Positions 60,038 to 64,000 of a stretch of DNA of 64,000 bases are shown here, piece after piece; positions within the stretch are counted from its first letter, which is position 1; each line of letters starts with the position of its first letter. Position numbers and translations under genes: made by a program. This stretch comes from Misgurnus anguillicaudatus (Eukaryota; Chordata; Actinopteri; Cypriniformes; Cobitidae). Location of the stretch: the NCBI RefSeq assembly GCF_027580225.2, contig NC_073358.2, positions 43,482,501 to 43,546,500 of the forward strand. The letters are read 5' to 3'. The notes under the pieces were generated by a model that worked only from the letters and a program-made list of their open reading frames with translations, ran no database searches and had not been told where the DNA came from.

Positions 60038-60661
60038 CACTGTAAAAATACTTCTGCCTTAATTTTTTTTGTTGAATCAACTCACATTTACAAGTCATTT
60101 CAACTTACTATTATTTATCTTGACAAGAGATGAGTTGTTATAACTACAGATGAGTTGTTCTAACTTATAAAATATAGTTGAAAAAAATCAACTTCATTTT
60201 TTAGGTTGTAACAACTCATCTCTTTTCAAGATAAATATAGTAAGTTGATATGACTTGTAAATCTGAGTTGATTTAAAGGTGCAGTATGTCTTTTTAGAAG
60301 GATCTCTTGACAGAAATACAAAATTATATACAAAACTATATTATCAGCGGTGTAAAAAGACCTTTCGTAATGAACCGTTATGTGTTTATTACTTTAGAAT
60401 GAGATGCTTTTATCTACATACACCGAGGGTCCCCTTACATGGAAGTCGCCACTTTGTGCCATGTTTTTACAGAAGCTCTTAACGGACTTTTTACTAAGTT
60501 GTCTCTGGCAATGACATGTTTGTCCGGTGGCGGCTACCGTAGCTTCTCTATGTGGTTCAAAAGCAAGAGGTTTTTTGCAACCTCGCCACTAGATGCCGCT
60601 AAAATTCACATACTGCACCTTTAACAAAAAATTTTAAGGCAGCAAAGTATTTTTTACAGTG
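60038..60661. mobile_element. Palindromic MITE (CACTGTAAAAATACTTCTGC), interrupted copy
   Basis: Same family as 50783-51055, with GAGTTGTTATAACTACAG units and the right end TTTAAGGCAGCAAAGTATTT. Split by a 344-bp insertion with TTAA duplication. Confidence 0.85.
60277..60620. mobile_element. TTAA-flanked element (AGGTGCAGTATGTC ends)
   Basis: AGGTGCAGTATGTCTTTTTA at the left, CACATACTGCACCT at the right, TTAA at 60273-60276 and 60621-60624. The interior has GGTCCCCTTACATGGAAGTC and TTTGTCCGGTGGCGGCTACC, sequence I associate with a MITE found widely in fishes. The intact copy at 50.8 kb shows the empty target. Confidence 0.9.
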
Positions 60662-60949
60662 AACTCATTTTAAAATCTACATATAACAAGTAAGCAATTA
60701 CACACATTAAAACGGCTATATTGTTTTAACCAAAATGAGAGTGTGTTTAAACATATTTTGTAAAAAAAATTTTTGCATTTTTGTCATATGAATATTTTTT
60801 ATGTTACTTAAACTTAAAAAAATATGTTTAACAATTTCAACCTGATTTTATAAGTTATATCAACTTTTCACAAGCCAAAACTTAAAATAGTGGGTTGAAT
60901 TGACTTGCAAAACCAAGTTGTTTTAACTTCATGCTGCATTTTTTTACAG

Positions 60950-61530
60950 TGCATGGTTGGATGGCAACCCAGCATAGGTTTATTTACAACGTTTGGTTCT
61001 GTCCAATATTTACCCAACCATGGGTTTAAACAACCCACAATTTTTGTATGGCAGTCTCTACTCTTAGTAAAACTCATAGTCTTGACTCATACTGTAAGTT
61101 GTTCTTATTTGAAAATAAATAAATAAAAATATAAATAAACAATGAAATAAATATAGAGTGTTGGGTCAAAAAGGGACAAAACCAACCATTGGGTTACATT
61201 AACCTAAAAATTATTCATATTTGACCCACACTGTAAATAAATATTTGTTGGTTCAACTTATATGTATCATACAAGTAAATTAGCTGGTTACCTTAACATT
61301 TTGAGTCAATTTAACTTAAAAAATTTTGTTGACACAACATTTTTACAAATTGTTTTAGTTAACTAATATTTAATTCAAATTTTGAGGCAACCAGGTTACT
61401 TTCTTTTTTAAGTTGAACCAACTTACCCAATTTTTGGGCTGAAACAACCCAGCATAGGTTAAATTACAACCCAAATGGTTGGATTTGTCCCATTTTAACC
61501 AAACTCTGGGTTGAAAATAACCCAACATTG
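60950..61530. repeat. GGGTTG/CAACCC-rich MITE-like repeats
   Basis: AACCCAGCATAGGTTTATTT, TACCCAACCATGGG and CTGGGTTGAAAATAACCC blocks recall 11694-11900. Between them (61225-61430) is a GGTTCAACTTA and AAGTTGAACC pair, probably another MITE. Confidence 0.55.
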
Positions 61531-62220
61531 CATTGAGAATGAAATTTGTCTAAAACACCTAAAATTGGTGCATGTCAATAGTACATTTAAATATTTAAAT
61601 AAATTTAATGAAATAAATTAAATTAATACATTTAAATAAAATCAGTATTTAAATATGTAAAAAAGTAAAACCAGTCTAGATACTGATGTTTGGTGGTGTT
61701 TTCAGCTTCTGCATTTTCCAGTTTAAAGTAAACCTCAAGTTGCTGGTTTCACTAATGTTTTACCTTCAGTGTGTGAAAGGATGCAGAATATTAATGACTT
61801 TCAATTCCTGCTAGTGACATAATTTTAAAGTGCTGTGCCATTAAACTCAATGTTTTATTATACAGGTAGCTTGCTGTTATCATATCAAAATGTATTATCA
61901 TATTGCCACTGAGTGCAAATTACAATCACTATTTCAGTAACAGACAAATGATGGAATGGTTACTTAAAAATAACATCAAATAATTAACACAATAAAGCCT
62001 GCTGAAATTTCTATGACTAAATGTAAGCTTACACTGAACTTACTAAAATGTATTAATCAAGTAAATTTGCACTCAACATAAAGACATGTAATCCACAAGC
62101 AGCAGGCTCCCACAGTATGATGCTATGATAAGTTTCAAACTGTGAGTATTCCACAAACATCAGACTTATTAAGGCTTATATCAATAACACTCAGTGTAAC
62201 AGGCAAATATTAATCAATGT
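61531..62220. other. No gene seen
   Basis: AT-rich sequence. The ATTTAAATA-rich part near 61590-61650 is simple sequence. Confidence 0.5.
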
Positions 62221-62229
62221 GTGTCAATC

Positions 62230-62620
62230 TTTGTTCCTAATACTGTAATTTTGCCCCCCTTCAGCCCAATCTCCTCTCCACTGTGTTTCGCCTCTGAATG
62301 ACCCCTCTGGAGCTCCATCTGTCCTCGCTCTTTGTGTTGTTCCCTGTAGAACAGAGCGGAACAGAAGTTTATCACTTTAAATTCTGCCAGCAGGAGGCTT
62401 TGTTTAAAAAAGGCTTTGATTTTCCATCTCTCTCTATCTGAATCAAGGCACTGACACTGGTTTTAGAAAAATTTTGTGCTGGCACGCATCTTCTCGTTTT
62501 GTCTTGAAAGTGTGCATCTTGAAGAGCGTGAAAGGTCTGCTTGGGTCACCTCTACAAGTGATTGTGATCGTTTCAGCACTTCAAGGCGCTCTGAGCGAAT
62601 TGACGCGTTTTAGACCATAA
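62230..62620. promoter_or_regulatory. Candidate conserved non-coding element
   Basis: A TE-free stretch of balanced composition with AGTTTATCACTTTAAATTCT and AGGCTTTGATTTTCC, which resembles TCF/LEF-type CTTTGAT sites. Called on texture only. Confidence 0.22.
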
Positions 62621-63104
62621 AACATTTTTTGTTACATACAGCAAACATCTCCTCACTATCTGCTTGCTGCCTGTCCGCTGATCAAACTGTAAAAAACACG
62701 ATCTCTGTAGACAGCTCAGGCTCGACAAACGGCAATATCAACATAGTGGCCAAACCTAGCACAACAAAACATAACAAAGTGTTCCAGCCAATTAAAGAGA
62801 GCATTCCAACTTGGACCCCATTGTGCGAGCTGTCTCTTTAGTACCGCATGATTTATTTACATGTTGCTGCTGATTGGACTGCACTTCTGACACACCAACC
62901 AAACAAGAGAAAACACACCGTTTTCAGGAAACATGTCGTTCAACCCGGAAACCGTAGCAAAACATTTTGAACTTGAACGTGCCCCAGATTAAGAATGATG
63001 ATTAAAACATACTTGTGCCTTTGAACTGATGTATAAATGCAATATTACTCACTTGATACAGCTATAATAGTGATGAGGAATACTTGCAGTAGCCCATTGG
63101 ATAT

Positions 63105-64000
63105 GAAGAGTTTGGTTCCAAAACGCCATTTAAAAAAAATGAGTTACTGCCAAAATCAGTATTGTATCAGGTCAGTATTTAAAAGTAAATTCTTAATTTT
63201 ACGCAAAATACAATATCCGCCGTGTTATTCTGTCATCTTTTCTCCCTTTTTTCCCAAAACGCAATAAACGCCACTCCTCCTTTTCTGCAGAATGCAATAA
63301 ATCCGCTCCACAAATCACAGCGCACCATTCCACGCATTGTAAACAAACAATGGCGGAAAGTTGAGTACACCGAATCTTAGTTTTCCTCATCTACTTTGTA
63401 CTTCGTGATCAACAAACGAACAAAACAAAATAATACTTTAATGGCATTGATACACCTGTGGTGGTTTTCTGTGATGGGAAGGAAATGTAAGCCATCAACA
63501 TCTAATAATTTACGTGAGAGGCACTCGGGAGCCGGTTGCTTGTTCTCCCGACAGCATCAAGCTTCTCATACTAACACATTGAACCCAGAGGATCTTATGA
63601 AAAACTTTTCATAATTTTACTCAAAGTCAATGAAAATCAAGCAGGACCAAAACATTTTACAGCTGATCGCTGTAAAAAATGTTAAGCGACAACATCCCAA
63701 GTATAATCGCAGCAGTCACTATATGACAAAGTAAGTGTTTTGGTTAATGCCATTAATGTTTTTTTTTATTAGTGTATACCACTAGTCAATATAACATGGC
63801 AAAGATGAATGCACATTTATAGACTGATTCAATAGATTTATAGCATTTTGAAAAAAAAACCTTGTCATGGATTTATTGCATTTTGTGGAAAAATATTCAG
63901 TTTTTATAATAAATCTTTGAAAATCAAGTTATGGATTTGAATTTTTTATGTTTTTATAACCTAAAGATGCTATGTGAAAGTTTATAACAGAAAATAGTGG
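63105..64000 (+). mobile_element. AAGAGTTTGGTTCC family element, copy C (cut by window end)
   Basis: It starts GAAGAGTTTGGTTCCAAAAC and runs in the opposite orientation to copy B, up to the CTAAAGATGCTATGTGAAAG segment at the window end, so roughly the last 100 bp lie outside. The plus strand keeps a frame at 63396-63614 with GRKCKPSTSNNLRERHS and LMKNFS, matching the peptide in copies A and B. Confidence 0.78.

Overview
This looks like a window of teleost nuclear genome. Cyprinid-type fish is my best guess, from the AT-rich background, the tRNA-derived SINE with its conserved 3' tail, and the dense population of short fish-type DNA transposons. That assignment is inference from sequence style; I ran no search.

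Only one host gene is clearly present. The 3' end of a TMEM132-family gene (paralogue C or D type) lies on the + strand: an internal coding exon at 253-444, a 5.2 kb intron, and the last coding exon at 5630-6814. The last exon encodes the end of the ectodomain, a single transmembrane helix and the full cytoplasmic tail with an RVxF-type motif. A long 3' UTR probably runs to one of several AATAAA signals, the furthest useful one at 8885-8890.

From about 9 kb to the end (55 kb) I see no other intact host gene. The space is a gene-poor 3' flank filled with non-autonomous DNA transposons, many of them nested, plus SINE pieces, a decayed Tc1 transposase, large microsatellites, and a few repeat-poor stretches that could hold conserved non-coding elements (about 43.64-43.93 kb, 47.98-48.56 kb, 58.8-59.7 kb and 62.2-62.6 kb).

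The most informative structures are: (1) three copies of a TIR family (GGGTGATTCTCACGAAA ends) with 4-bp target duplications and four regularly spaced internal motifs; (2) a foldback element at 9322-9763 whose two arms each encode a THAP zinc-finger start; (3) a 2.46 kb inverted-repeat element at 22029-24492 enclosing a minus-strand protein remnant; (4) a triple nest at 25006-27838; (5) six different TTAA-flanked elements; (6) a microsatellite-rich block at 33.7-36.3 kb bounded by inverted repeats; (7) a MYB/SANT-like exon with a splice donor at 30923-31057; (8) a 115-bp retroposon-like insertion with a 10-bp duplication at 20995-21109. Because nesting preserves order, the window also gives a relative insertion history. 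Nothing was computed; motif matches and boundaries were read by eye.
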